Source: UBA2040 sp041674745
Lineage (GTDB): Bacteria > Bacteroidota > Bacteroidia > Flavobacteriales_D > Crocinitomicaceae
Direction of reading: 5' to 3'
Assembly: GCA_041674745.1 (NCBI GenBank)
Contig: JBAYVD010000005.1
Location: 62,001 to 126,000, forward strand
Length of the DNA: 64,000 bases
Part shown: positions 27,304 through 35,733 of the stretch, in pieces
Layout: every line of letters begins with the position of its first letter
Numbering within the stretch: position 1 is the stretch's first letter
Notes under the pieces: model-generated
Seen by the model: only the letters and a program-made list of their open reading frames with translations
Database searches by the model: none
Told to the model about the DNA's origin: nothing
Program-made: the position numbers and the translations under genes

Positions 27304-27322
27304 TTTCGACTAGTTGCTTTTT
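27291..27322. terminator. Bidirectional terminator holding both stop codons
   Basis: AAAAAGCAACTAG (27291-27303) pairs perfectly with 27310-27322 across a 6-base loop. The TAG in the left arm is the stop of the GH65 gene and the same triplet read on the minus strand in the right arm is the stop of the T9SS amylase gene. Confidence 0.9.
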
Positions 27323-30078
27323 GTAAATTTCTTCGTTACCGTTCCACTTGCATTGCTCAAACGGAAGAAATAACTGCCGCTTTGTAAATTCGAGATATCG
27401 ATCGCTTCTTCATACCATTCCATCAATTCGCTTTTGAATGAATGTTCAAAAACAATGCGGCCAGACCTATCAATAATGGCGATTGAATTGTTCCCATTTC
27501 CCCCATTCGTAACGAAACTCAAACTTTCATTTGCTGGTACAGGAAACAACTCCAAGGCGTAATTTTCCAAGGCCAAATTCTCCAATGAAACCGTGCTCAA
27601 CACAACAGGTTGAGGAATTCGCGAATTCGTATATACGCGGTATTCGGAAGGTTCTAAATTTAACTGCATGTTGGTATTTGTCACCTCGATACTGTCGCCT
27701 GTGAAGTATTCATACCACGTTCCCGAAGAAGGAAAACCGGCGGTTGCAGGAGTGGCTACTACGTTGAAATTACCGATAACCAAGGCGTCCATAGTAGGGT
27801 CTTGCAGAATAATTCGCTTCACATTGCTCCCTAAGAAGTATTGAAAATTTAAGGATTGAAAAGCAGGGTAATTATTTCTCAAATTCAGCATGGCTGCATA
27901 TACCTGATACACTTGTTTTCGATAATTGTTATCGAAATAATCCCAACGAATCGGTTTATTGCAGATCCGACAAATGTAATTGATTGAATAATCGTACCCC
28001 AATTCGCCAAATTGCCAAATCATTTTTGGACCAGGTGTGGAAATTAGTATGACAGCCGCTGTTTGAGCACGTTGCAACGCGATATTCAACGCCTTTACGT
28101 TGTGCGCAGGATTGGTTGAGTTTCCAAAATTTAACGCTTCGTAGAGGCCCCTTTCTTCATCGTGGCTTTCAATATATGTCACCAAATGTGGGTTGTTCCA
28201 CCCACGATTCGTATAAACTCCATAAGCCAAATTAGAGCTATACCCTTTGATTGCTTGCAAGTATTCATAATTTAAATTCCCCCACAACATCATGCCGTAG
28301 TTCGAAAGCTCTTTTTCTTCATTGTTATCAGCCCAATGTTCTAGAATAACGTAAGCTTCAGGATTTTGAACCCAAAGAGAATCTGCATATTCTTTAAGAA
28401 TATTGATACGGGTAGTGCTGTAATTCGCCGTGGAATTCACAAAGCCTTTTGTGTAATCAAATCGATATCCATCGATGTGAAATTGGTCCAACCAATACTT
28501 GGTTACTTGAAAAACATAGTCTTTGGTAGGTTGACCTTCGTGATTGAAGTCATTCCCCCAACAATAAGGTGGATGCGGACAAACCGCATTGAACCAAGGG
28601 CTGTTCAACGCTGGTTGATTATTGGCCGCATCCCAATACATTTGTACCATCGGATTCTGTCCGTATACGTGATTCAAAGCGATGTCCATGATCACAGCAA
28701 TCCCCAAGGAATGACATTTGTCAACGAAAGCTTTAAAGTGCTCTGGCGTTCCGTAATATTTGTCCAATGCCATGTGAAAACTTGGGTTGTATCCCCAACT
28801 TTCATTGCCTTCAAATTCACTGATTGGCATCAATTCAATGGCATTGATTCCTAGGTTTGCTAAATAATCTAACGTATCCGACAGCGTGTTGTAATCGTGT
28901 TTCGCAATAAAATCGCGCACCAACAATTCATAAATCATCAAGTCCTTTTTAGCCGGTCGCGTGTAGCTATCATTTTGCCAAGAAAAGGCAGCTGGTTGCG
29001 TTTCAAATTGGGTTAGAATACCGGTGGTCAATCCTGTTGGGTAAACATATGGATTCGGATACGTTACTGCAGGAATATACCCGTCGTTGCTCGGATCAGC
29101 CACCAATTCGCTCAAAGGGTCAGCAACTTTTAAAACACCATCAATTAAATATTGATAGCCGTATTTCTCATTGGGTGATAGGCCCCCGATTTCTATCCAA
29201 AAAGTATTTCCATCCACCGATTGGTTCATTTGATAGGCTAAATCCGGTTGCCAGTTGTTAAAATCACCGACCACATAAATATGCTCTTTCTGCGGTGCGT
29301 ACAACTGCAAGCGTACCGTAGCACTGTCAATACGGTTCAATCCGTTTTTTGTCCCCATTGGCGCATCCACAATTGTATTTGCTGGGGTTACTAAATAGTT
29401 AAAAGAATCCATTACCGTTTCCGATCCGGTTATGGCTGTTAATTTCACTACATGCTGACCAGCAACATTGGCAGATATAGTGTGTAATATCGTTTGTGTA
29501 TTAATAGCAGACTGAATCGTCGTGCCATTGTCTGTAATCGTTAAATCAGCATTCTGATTGCTTTTACCAACCAAATTTATGGGGTCACCAGAATTTACGA
29601 TTGGATTGTTTGTTGGGGCAAAGAATTTACTCAATAAACCTGCCCCAGTAGGATAAATGTCGTAGAAAATATCTGAACCGTCAGAATCTCTGCCAACAAT
29701 GGAGCCATCCGTATTCCGAAAAACCATGGCCAATTGCAAAACATTCGTGCCAGCTGGATACCCAAAAAACACATCGATATCGATGGTGATCTGAAATAAA
29801 TTGGGCCCAATCTGTGTCATCGCTGTTGGTGGATAAGCCACTCCCCAAGTTCCTTGTACAAATTGCCAATTGGAAGGAGAGGTACTTGCACTGGTAATTA
29901 ATCCAAAATGGCCGTACACTGGTGAAATACCGTTCAAAGCCCCATTTCCTTCATTTGCCTTGTAGGTGATGGTAACCACATCATTTACGGTAGGAAATGC
30001 GGGTGAAACATCGAGAACTTGACTCATTGTGGTCAAGCTACAAACTAGTGCAAAAAGAAAGAAATATATTTTTTTCAT
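27310..30078 (-). CDS. Secreted T9SS GH13 alpha-amylase with CBM48-like domain
   Basis: A 922-residue protein. It has a signal peptide (MKKIYFFLFALVCSLTTMSQ), an N-terminal beta-sandwich of about 120 residues, a linker domain, and a CBM48/E-set-like domain (about 251-335, with VRLQLYAPQKEHIYVVGDFNNWQ). The GH13 catalytic domain (about 375-770) has DIALNH (465-470), DGYRFDY with nucleophile D541, ILEHW with E580, and YIESHDEE with D640. The last ~75 residues (LELFPVPANESLSFV...SGSYFFRLSNASGTVTKKFTKSN) are a T9SS type A sorting domain. The enzyme is thus exported to the surface or medium to attack starch. It lies downstream of the starch-binding protein gene, behind a terminator and without a visible promoter of its own, so its level may depend on read-through. 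Confidence 0.93.
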   Translation of the reverse strand: MKKIYFFLFALVCSLTTMSQVLDVSPAFPTVNDVVTITYKANEGNGALNGISPVYGHFGLITSASTSPSNWQFVQGTWGVAYPPTAMTQIGPNLFQITIDIDVFFGYPAGTNVLQLAMVFRNTDGSIVGRDSDGSDIFYDIYPTGAGLLSKFFAPTNNPIVNSGDPINLVGKSNQNADLTITDNGTTIQSAINTQTILHTISANVAGQHVVKLTAITGSETVMDSFNYLVTPANTIVDAPMGTKNGLNRIDSATVRLQLYAPQKEHIYVVGDFNNWQPDLAYQMNQSVDGNTFWIEIGGLSPNEKYGYQYLIDGVLKVADPLSELVADPSNDGYIPAVTYPNPYVYPTGLTTGILTQFETQPAAFSWQNDSYTRPAKKDLMIYELLVRDFIAKHDYNTLSDTLDYLANLGINAIELMPISEFEGNESWGYNPSFHMALDKYYGTPEHFKAFVDKCHSLGIAVIMDIALNHVYGQNPMVQMYWDAANNQPALNSPWFNAVCPHPPYCWGNDFNHEGQPTKDYVFQVTKYWLDQFHIDGYRFDYTKGFVNSTANYSTTRINILKEYADSLWVQNPEAYVILEHWADNNEEKELSNYGMMLWGNLNYEYLQAIKGYSSNLAYGVYTNRGWNNPHLVTYIESHDEERGLYEALNFGNSTNPAHNVKALNIALQRAQTAAVILISTPGPKMIWQFGELGYDYSINYICRICNKPIRWDYFDNNYRKQVYQVYAAMLNLRNNYPAFQSLNFQYFLGSNVKRIILQDPTMDALVIGNFNVVATPATAGFPSSGTWYEYFTGDSIEVTNTNMQLNLEPSEYRVYTNSRIPQPVVLSTVSLENLALENYALELFPVPANESLSFVTNGGNGNNSIAIIDRSGRIVFEHSFKSELMEWYEEAIDISNLQSGSYFFRLSNASGTVTKKFTKSN

Positions 30079-30098
30079 AACGACCTATTTAAAAAAAG

Positions 30099-30124
30099 AA
30101 AAACCCAAGTTTCCTTGGGTTTTT
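30099..30124 (-). terminator. Intrinsic terminator between the starch-binding protein and the amylase
   Basis: AAAAACCCAAG (30099-30109), a 4-base loop and CTTGGGTTTTT (30114-30124) form a perfect 11-base-pair hairpin. On the minus strand it is followed by CTTTTTTT. It ends the 30146 gene and sits 20 bases before the amylase start, so it should act as a partial stop within the operon. Confidence 0.85.
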
Positions 30125-30145
30125 CAGAGAATTTTTTGTCTTCAA

Positions 30146-30763
30146 TTAGAATTTAGACAATTTTCCTGTGCTAACTTTTTCACCTGCAACAATTGTGTAG
30201 ATGTAAGAACCTGCGTTCAAATCAGCAACATTCATAACAATAACGTTTGCTTTACCAGAAAGGTTTGAAACATTTTGAGTTGCAACTACTTTACCAGCAA
30301 CATCGTAAACATTTACAGAAACATTTTCAGTACCGTTCACATCAAAAGAGAATGTAACGATGTCTTTCACTGGATTTGGAGCAACTACCAATCCATTTAC
30401 TGCATTGTTTTCAGCAATTCCAGCTGGAACTAAAGTAAATGTATAGTCACCTGTAGAAATATCAAAAGTAATATCATACAAACCAGCTGTAGCGATTGGA
30501 ATGTTTGGTCCATCTTGTGTACCTGTTCCTGCAGGAAAATCTACTGCACCCCAGTTGATAGCCCAGTCATTGTCTTGACGGAATTTTGCTTCACCAACTA
30601 CTAAATCAATTTGACCAGTAAACATTACATTATCAGTTGTAGCTAGATCGATGTCAACTGACCAATCGTAAGGATCAACAGAACTACCAATAAGACCTAC
30701 TGATTGAGAAAATGCGTAAGCTCCTAAGAACATTACAGAACATAGAGTAAAAATTTTTTTCAT
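30146..30763 (-). CDS. Secreted single-domain SusE/SusF-like starch-binding protein with T9SS signal
   Basis: From ATG 30763 the product is 205 residues: signal peptide MKKIFTLCSVMFLGAYAFSQ, then about 95 residues beginning VGLIGSSVDPYDWSVDIDL with FRQDNDWAINWGA, DGPNIPIATAGLYDITFDISTGDYTFTLV, and a T9SS type A sorting domain (APNPVKDIVTFSFDVNG...GSYIYTIVAGEKVSTGKLSKF). The middle part has the order of motifs seen in one SusE/SusF carbohydrate-binding module (G-xx-W, FR-ND-W--N-G, GxNI-GxYxI). SusE/F are normally lipoproteins with two or three modules, so a lone module exported by T9SS is unusual. Two operator-like dyads lie upstream. The frame opens further at 30805, inside the operator. The family call is from memory of motifs, not a profile search. 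Confidence 0.68.
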   Translation of the reverse strand: MKKIFTLCSVMFLGAYAFSQSVGLIGSSVDPYDWSVDIDLATTDNVMFTGQIDLVVGEAKFRQDNDWAINWGAVDFPAGTGTQDGPNIPIATAGLYDITFDISTGDYTFTLVPAGIAENNAVNGLVVAPNPVKDIVTFSFDVNGTENVSVNVYDVAGKVVATQNVSNLSGKANVIVMNVADLNAGSYIYTIVAGEKVSTGKLSKF

Positions 30764-30783
30764 AGAAAATTGTTTTATATAGT

Positions 30784-30814
30784 TAAAAATACTCGTTAGT
30801 GTCATTTTGACACT
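30784..30814 (-). promoter_or_regulatory. Promoter and perfect operator palindrome of the starch-binding protein gene
   Basis: AGTGTCATTTTGACACT (30798-30814) is a perfect 17-base palindrome and the best copy of the dyad found in the window. Seven bases closer to the gene, the minus strand reads TATTTTTA (30791-30784), one change from TAnnTTTG. The dyad covers the spacer and -33 region, as at susC. Confidence 0.65.
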
Positions 30815-30874
30815 GTAATTACACGACCAATTTAAAAATAAATTCTATTACCACAAAAAAAAATTAAAATTAAC

Positions 30875-30889
30875 TTGTCATTATGACAC
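30875..30889. promoter_or_regulatory. Second operator-like dyad upstream of the starch-binding protein gene
   Basis: TTGTCATTATGACAC differs from GTGTCA-N3-TGACAC at one position. Its centre lies 76 bases from that of the perfect site at 30798-30814, close to seven helical turns, which would suit cooperative binding or looping. It also lies just past the end of cphA. Confidence 0.5.
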
Positions 30890-30916
30890 TGTGAACAAAT
30901 GTAAAATGCAATTCCA

Positions 30917-33550
30917 TCAAATATTTATACCCAATCGGACATGATCTTCTTCCTCGTGTAATTTTTTTACTTGTTCCAGCGCATCAGGCACTACATCGCT
31001 ACAAATAACAATGAAGGAATCTTTTTTGGCATTGTTTACCGCGTATTGGATGGCCTCACTTTCTTTCGGAATAATGGTTACTTCCATAGCAGGATTCACA
31101 GATGCAATTCCCACTTTCATCAAATTGATCAAATTTTCTTCGGATCGACCACGTAAATTTTTGTCTTGACGGATGATAACTTTATCAAACATTTTCGCGG
31201 ATAAAGCACCCAATTCCAAAATATCCTCATCACGACGATCACCGACACCCGCAATGATTCCGACTTTTTCGGTAGCCTCTACGCTTGACAAAAATTCAGC
31301 GATTGCCTGAAAACCGGCGGGGTTGTGTGCATAATCCAACATCACATCGAAATTCTTGAAGCGGAACATATTCATACGACCCGGCGTTTGAGCAGGTGAA
31401 GGAATAAATGTTTCCAACGATGCTTTGATGTCCGCTATTTTGAATCCACGAATGAAACTCGCCATGACAACAGGCAATGTATTGGCAATATTGAATTTTG
31501 CTTTCCCTCTAAAAGTTAAAGGAATATTGACATCTTTCTCCACGCGCATTTTCCATTCTCCTTTGCAAATGGTGATGTAACCATTTTCGTGGATAGCCGC
31601 TAAACCACCTTTTCTGCAATGCTCAATAATTCTAGGGTTGTTTTCATCCATACTGAAATACGCGATGTTGCATTTCAAATTTTTGCGCATGTCATATACC
31701 AAATCATCGTCTGCATTCAATATTGCATAGCCTTCTGGCAGAACACTCTCCGCCACAACGGCTTTAACACGTGCCAATTCCTCTATGGTATTGATTCCTT
31801 TCAGCCCTAAATGATCCGCAGCAATGTTGGTAATAATCGCGATATCACAGTTTCCGAATCCTAAACCAGAACGTAGAATCCCACCGCGTGCCGTTTCCAA
31901 AACAGCAAAGTTTACGGTTGGATCACGCAACACAAATTCAGCCGAAACTGGACCTGTGCAATCGCCTTTTTGCAACATTCTATTTTGGATGTAAATTCCA
32001 TCCGATGTAGTAAAACCAACTTTGTAGCCCATATTTCGAACCACATGCGCCATCAAACGCGTGGTAGTCGTTTTACCATTGGTACCTGAAACAGCAATAA
32101 TTGGAATTTTAAAGGGTTCACCTAATGGAAAAAGCATATCAACAACATTCCCGGCGACATTTCTTGGCAAACCATGTGTTGGTGCCAAGTGCATTCGGAA
32201 ACCTGGACCAGCATTCACCTCGATCACGGCTCCCCCGTTTTCATCAATCGGCGTTGTTAAATCAGTCGCTATAATATCAATTCCACAAATGTCGAGACCA
32301 ATGATTTTTGAAATCCGCTCGGCCATAAATACATTGTATGGATGAACAATATCCGTTATGTCTTCAGCCGTTCCTCCTGTACTTAAATTCGCTGTAGGCT
32401 TTAGCAACAACAATTCACCATCTGGCACAATGGAATCCAACGTTAAATTTTGCTCTTTCAACAATACTTCCGTGTGGTGATCTACTTTTATGGCCGTCAA
32501 CACTTTTTCGTGCCCATATCCTCTTCGAGGATCTTTGTTTACCTCATCAATTAATTCTTGAATTGTCGATTTACCATTGCCTAATACGCTCGCAGGCGTT
32601 CGTTTTGCGGCGGCAACAAATTGATGATTGATGACCAACAAACGGAAATCGAAACCAGTAATGAATTTTTCTACAATAATCGAGCGACTGTGCTCTCGAG
32701 CAGCTTCAAATGCAATTTTTGCATCTTCTGCATTCATAATATTCGTCGTGGCGCCTCTTCCGTGGTTTCCATTGATTGGTTTTGTTACAACTGGATAACC
32801 GATTCGATCGATTGCATCAAACATTCCCTCAATCGAATTCACAATTTTCCCTCTTGGAACGCTAATTCCATTGTCTTCCAAAATATCTTTTGTATCCTCT
32901 TTGTCGCAGGCTATTTCAACGGCTATGCTTCCTGTTGTACTGGCTACAGTCGCTTGAATGCGTTTTTGGTTTGCACCGTATCCCAATTGAACCAAGGAAT
33001 AACGATTCAAACGCAACCAAGGAATTCCACGGCTCACAGCTTCATCGACGATGGAACCGGTTGAAGGCCCTAAACGATTGGCTTCTCGTAGCTCTCGCAT
33101 TTCTTGAATATCCGCTTCCAAATCATACTTTTCTCCAGAAATCAATGCTTCTGCAATTCGTACGGCTGATTTGGCGGCAAAAACCCCTACTTTTTCTTCC
33201 GTGTAGGCGAAAACAACATTGTATTCGCCATAGTTGCCCGTGCCACGCGTTCGCCCGAAACCTGTTTCCATATCCGCCAAAGTTTGAATTTCCAGCGCAA
33301 TGTGCTCAATAACGTGTCCCATCCACGTTCCTTCGTGCACGCGTTGAAAAAATCCACCCGGTTCACCCACCGAACAACGGTGTGCAAACATACTCGGAAA
33401 CATTTCTTTCAACCGGTCTTCGAAACCGTCAATTTTATTTGTTGGCAACTCTTCAAGCTCCTCCAAATCAAGCACTAATACAATTAACTTATGTCTGCGA
33501 ATTGACCAATAATTGGGACCTCGCATTACTCGGATTTCATTAATTTTCAT
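30917..33550 (-). CDS. cphA: Cyanophycin synthetase
   Basis: An 877-residue cytoplasmic enzyme that builds multi-L-arginyl-poly-L-aspartate from Asp and Arg with ATP. It starts MKINEIRVMRGPNYWSIRRHKLIVL, typical of CphA, with the N-terminal CphA domain including GFFQRVHEGTWMGHVIEHIALEIQ. The ATP-grasp domain (about 215-470) shows VVTKPINGNHGRGATTNI and INENGGAVIEVNAGPGFRMHL. The Mur-ligase-like domain has the P-loop VSGTNGKTTTTRL near residue 490 and MLDYAHNPAGFQ. Length matches the family (about 870-900). The polymer-degrading genes cphB and an isoaspartyl peptidase lie directly upstream, so this is a storage-polymer locus. Confidence 0.96.
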   Translation of the reverse strand: MKINEIRVMRGPNYWSIRRHKLIVLVLDLEELEELPTNKIDGFEDRLKEMFPSMFAHRCSVGEPGGFFQRVHEGTWMGHVIEHIALEIQTLADMETGFGRTRGTGNYGEYNVVFAYTEEKVGVFAAKSAVRIAEALISGEKYDLEADIQEMRELREANRLGPSTGSIVDEAVSRGIPWLRLNRYSLVQLGYGANQKRIQATVASTTGSIAVEIACDKEDTKDILEDNGISVPRGKIVNSIEGMFDAIDRIGYPVVTKPINGNHGRGATTNIMNAEDAKIAFEAAREHSRSIIVEKFITGFDFRLLVINHQFVAAAKRTPASVLGNGKSTIQELIDEVNKDPRRGYGHEKVLTAIKVDHHTEVLLKEQNLTLDSIVPDGELLLLKPTANLSTGGTAEDITDIVHPYNVFMAERISKIIGLDICGIDIIATDLTTPIDENGGAVIEVNAGPGFRMHLAPTHGLPRNVAGNVVDMLFPLGEPFKIPIIAVSGTNGKTTTTRLMAHVVRNMGYKVGFTTSDGIYIQNRMLQKGDCTGPVSAEFVLRDPTVNFAVLETARGGILRSGLGFGNCDIAIITNIAADHLGLKGINTIEELARVKAVVAESVLPEGYAILNADDDLVYDMRKNLKCNIAYFSMDENNPRIIEHCRKGGLAAIHENGYITICKGEWKMRVEKDVNIPLTFRGKAKFNIANTLPVVMASFIRGFKIADIKASLETFIPSPAQTPGRMNMFRFKNFDVMLDYAHNPAGFQAIAEFLSSVEATEKVGIIAGVGDRRDEDILELGALSAKMFDKVIIRQDKNLRGRSEENLINLMKVGIASVNPAMEVTIIPKESEAIQYAVNNAKKDSFIVICSDVVPDALEQVKKLHEEEDHVRLGINI

Positions 33551-33698
33551 AGAAAAGGATAAATTTTAGCGAGCTGAAAATGCTTCAGCTGAGCAAGATA
33601 ATAATATCTTTTTATTTTCAATACGCCCTCTGTTTATTTCTTGTAGATAAAAAAATAAGATACGCGAAGTTTGATACACCTATTCCATTGTGAAATCT

Positions 33699-33706
33699 TA
33701 ATTTTG
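33699..33706 (+). promoter_or_regulatory. Putative cphB -7 promoter element
   Basis: TAATTTTG matches TAnnTTTG exactly, 27 bases before the ATG at 33733. The longer frame start at 33718 (TTG) is too close to the expected transcription start to be likely. Confidence 0.5.
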
Positions 33707-33732
33707 CAGCGTCAAACTTGAAAAATAGGATT

Positions 33733-34605
33733 ATGCCAATCGGAAAACTGATATCTATTGGGGGGAATGAATTTAAATACCAAGACGAAGACCAAAATAT
33801 CATCATCGACATGCTCAATCGAGATTTCTTTGAGTTGCGCATTTTGGAACGATTTGTCAAGGAATCGGGTGGAATTGACGCTCCTATTGAGGTAATCACT
33901 ACTGCATCCAGCATTCCACATGAAGTTGGCGAAAGCTATCAACACGCATTTACAAAAATCGGCTGCACCAATGTTGGCTATTTGCACATCCGCGATCGTG
34001 AAGATGCCTTGAAACCGGAATATATTGAGCGTATTGCAAAAGCCAAAGGCGTTATGTTTACCGGCGGTAATCAATACCGTTTAACGACTATTTTTGGAGG
34101 AACTGACATACTTTCTATCCTGAAAGACGGCTACGAAAACAAAGGTTTAATAATTGCCGGAACCAGTGCTGGAGCGATGGCTATGTCTCAAACGATGATT
34201 TACCAAGGTAGCAGTACGAAAGCTTTGCTCAAAGGAGAAGTGAAAATCACCACTGGCTTTGGCTTTTTACCGAATGTTATCATCGATTCTCATTTTATTG
34301 CACGCGGACGATTTGGTCGATTGACACAAGCCGTAGCGAGCAATCCTTCTTGCATTGGGATTGGATTAGGAGAAGATACTGGGATTTTAGTTTCGGACGG
34401 CGACAATTTTGAAGTAATTGGATCCGGACTAGTTTTGATTTTTGACGGACACGAAATCAAACACAACAATATCAGCGATTTACCAGAAGGAACACCCATT
34501 AGTATCGAACACATGATCGTTCACGCTTTGGCCAAAGGGGACAAATACCAAATTTCGACACGCAAATTTGAAGCGGCTATTTGGACTGGAACTTTAGAGG
34601 ATTGA
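33733..34605 (+). CDS. cphB: Cyanophycinase
   Basis: From ATG 33733 the product is 290 residues, starting MPIGKLISIGGNE. It is a serine peptidase of the PC(S)/S51 class-I-glutaminase-like fold: the nucleophile elbow is AGTSAGAMAMSQ (Ser near residue 148), with DSHFIARGRFGRL containing the catalytic histidine region and GIGLGEDTGILV behind it. It degrades cyanophycin to beta-Asp-Arg dipeptides. No signal peptide is visible, so it acts on the internal store rather than on external polymer. It is divergent from cphA and convergent with the isoaspartyl peptidase. Usual length is 270-300. Confidence 0.93.
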   Translation: MPIGKLISIGGNEFKYQDEDQNIIIDMLNRDFFELRILERFVKESGGIDAPIEVITTASSIPHEVGESYQHAFTKIGCTNVGYLHIRDREDALKPEYIERIAKAKGVMFTGGNQYRLTTIFGGTDILSILKDGYENKGLIIAGTSAGAMAMSQTMIYQGSSTKALLKGEVKITTGFGFLPNVIIDSHFIARGRFGRLTQAVASNPSCIGIGLGEDTGILVSDGDNFEVIGSGLVLIFDGHEIKHNNISDLPEGTPISIEHMIVHALAKGDKYQISTRKFEAAIWTGTLED

Positions 34606-34670
34606 GTCAATTACGAATTATTCAATTACGAATTACGAATTGTTGAATTACGAATTGTTGAATTAGGCAT
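34606..34670. repeat. AATTACGAATT repeat cluster at a convergent junction
   Basis: At least four copies of ATTACGAATT lie in tandem directly after the cphB stop, separated by short TT/GTTG steps. The core is the same as in the palindrome at 2160-2208. No open reading frame or T-run is present. Confidence 0.75.
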
Positions 34671-34684
34671 GGTGAGATTTTGAT

Positions 34685-35605
34685 TCAATAAATCATTATT
34701 TTCATTTCTTGGTTTTCTTTCACATAACCACGGTACATGCCCGGTGAGTTGAATGGAAGACAAATATTTCCTTGCGCATCAATGGCGACTAATCCACCTT
34801 CTCCGCCGAAATGGACCAATTTCTCGTTGACTACTTTTTGACAAGCTTCTTCCAAGTTCAAGCCTGCATATTCCATCAAGCAAGATATATCGTAGGCAAC
34901 AACTGAACGTAAAAAGTACTCGCCATGACCGGTACAAGATACGGCACATGTTTTATTGTTCGCATAGGTTCCGGCACCAATAATCGGGGTATCGCCAATT
35001 CGTCCAAATTGTTTGTTGGTCATTCCGCCAGTAGAAGTCGCCGCAGCAATGTTTCCATCTTTGTCTAAGGCAACGGCTCCTACGGTTCCAATTGGTTTGG
35101 TGGTGGATGAACCATGATCCAAAGCCACTTCGGTGGTTCCCACCAAGGCTTGCCATTGATCATACCGTTGTTGCGTATAGAAATAATCATCCGGCTTTTG
35201 TTCGATTCCAATAGATTTTGCAAAATCCAAGGCTCCTTGTCCAGCCAGCATAACGTGAGAGGTTCGTTCGGATACTTTACGAGCTAAAGAAATTGGGTTA
35301 GCAATATTTTTCACCCCCGCAACAGCGCCCGCCGTTAAATCTTTTCCAAACATGATGCTGGCATCCAATTCAAAACCACCGTCTGCACAAAATACGGCCC
35401 CACGACCAGCATTGAACAGCACATTGTTTTCCAAGGAATTCACCGCCATTTCTACTGCATCCAAAGCCGACTTGCCCGAAGCCAACACTTCCTGTCCAGC
35501 TTTCAAGGCGTCTTCCAACGCTGAGCGATAGGCTAACTCTTTTTCAGGAGTCATTTCTGATTTGTCAATGGTTCCGGCTCCTCCGTGGATGGCAATTGCG
35601 TACAT
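34685..35605 (-). CDS. Isoaspartyl peptidase / L-asparaginase (Ntn hydrolase)
   Basis: A 306-residue plant-type asparaginase. It begins MYAIAIHGGAGTIDKSEMTPE, has ALDAVEMAVNSLENNVLFNAGRGAVF and LDASIMFG, and autocleaves before the nucleophile threonine in KPIGTVGAVALDKDGNIAAATSTGGMTNKQFGRIGDTPIIGAGTY. Gly-rich GHGEYFLR follows. No signal peptide is seen. Such enzymes split beta-aspartyl dipeptides, including the beta-Asp-Arg made by cyanophycinase, and so give free Asp and Arg. Position next to cphB and cphA supports that substrate. Confidence 0.93.
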   Translation of the reverse strand: MYAIAIHGGAGTIDKSEMTPEKELAYRSALEDALKAGQEVLASGKSALDAVEMAVNSLENNVLFNAGRGAVFCADGGFELDASIMFGKDLTAGAVAGVKNIANPISLARKVSERTSHVMLAGQGALDFAKSIGIEQKPDDYFYTQQRYDQWQALVGTTEVALDHGSSTTKPIGTVGAVALDKDGNIAAATSTGGMTNKQFGRIGDTPIIGAGTYANNKTCAVSCTGHGEYFLRSVVAYDISCLMEYAGLNLEEACQKVVNEKLVHFGGEGGLVAIDAQGNICLPFNSPGMYRGYVKENQEMKIMIY

Positions 35606-35733
35606 ACGATTTGATTTACTATCGGCTAAATTTAGCGAGAAACTTGCTGTTTTGGATAAAATAGTTGCGAGAAACTAATTTAGAATTGGTCTTAACTATT
35701 TTCTAGTATCTTCGAAAAAACAATCCAAACGCC

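Noticed and set aside
30764..30805. ATG 30805 as the start of the starch-binding protein
   Set aside because: It is inside the perfect operator palindrome and upstream of the promoter-like box; the signal peptide begins at ATG 30763.
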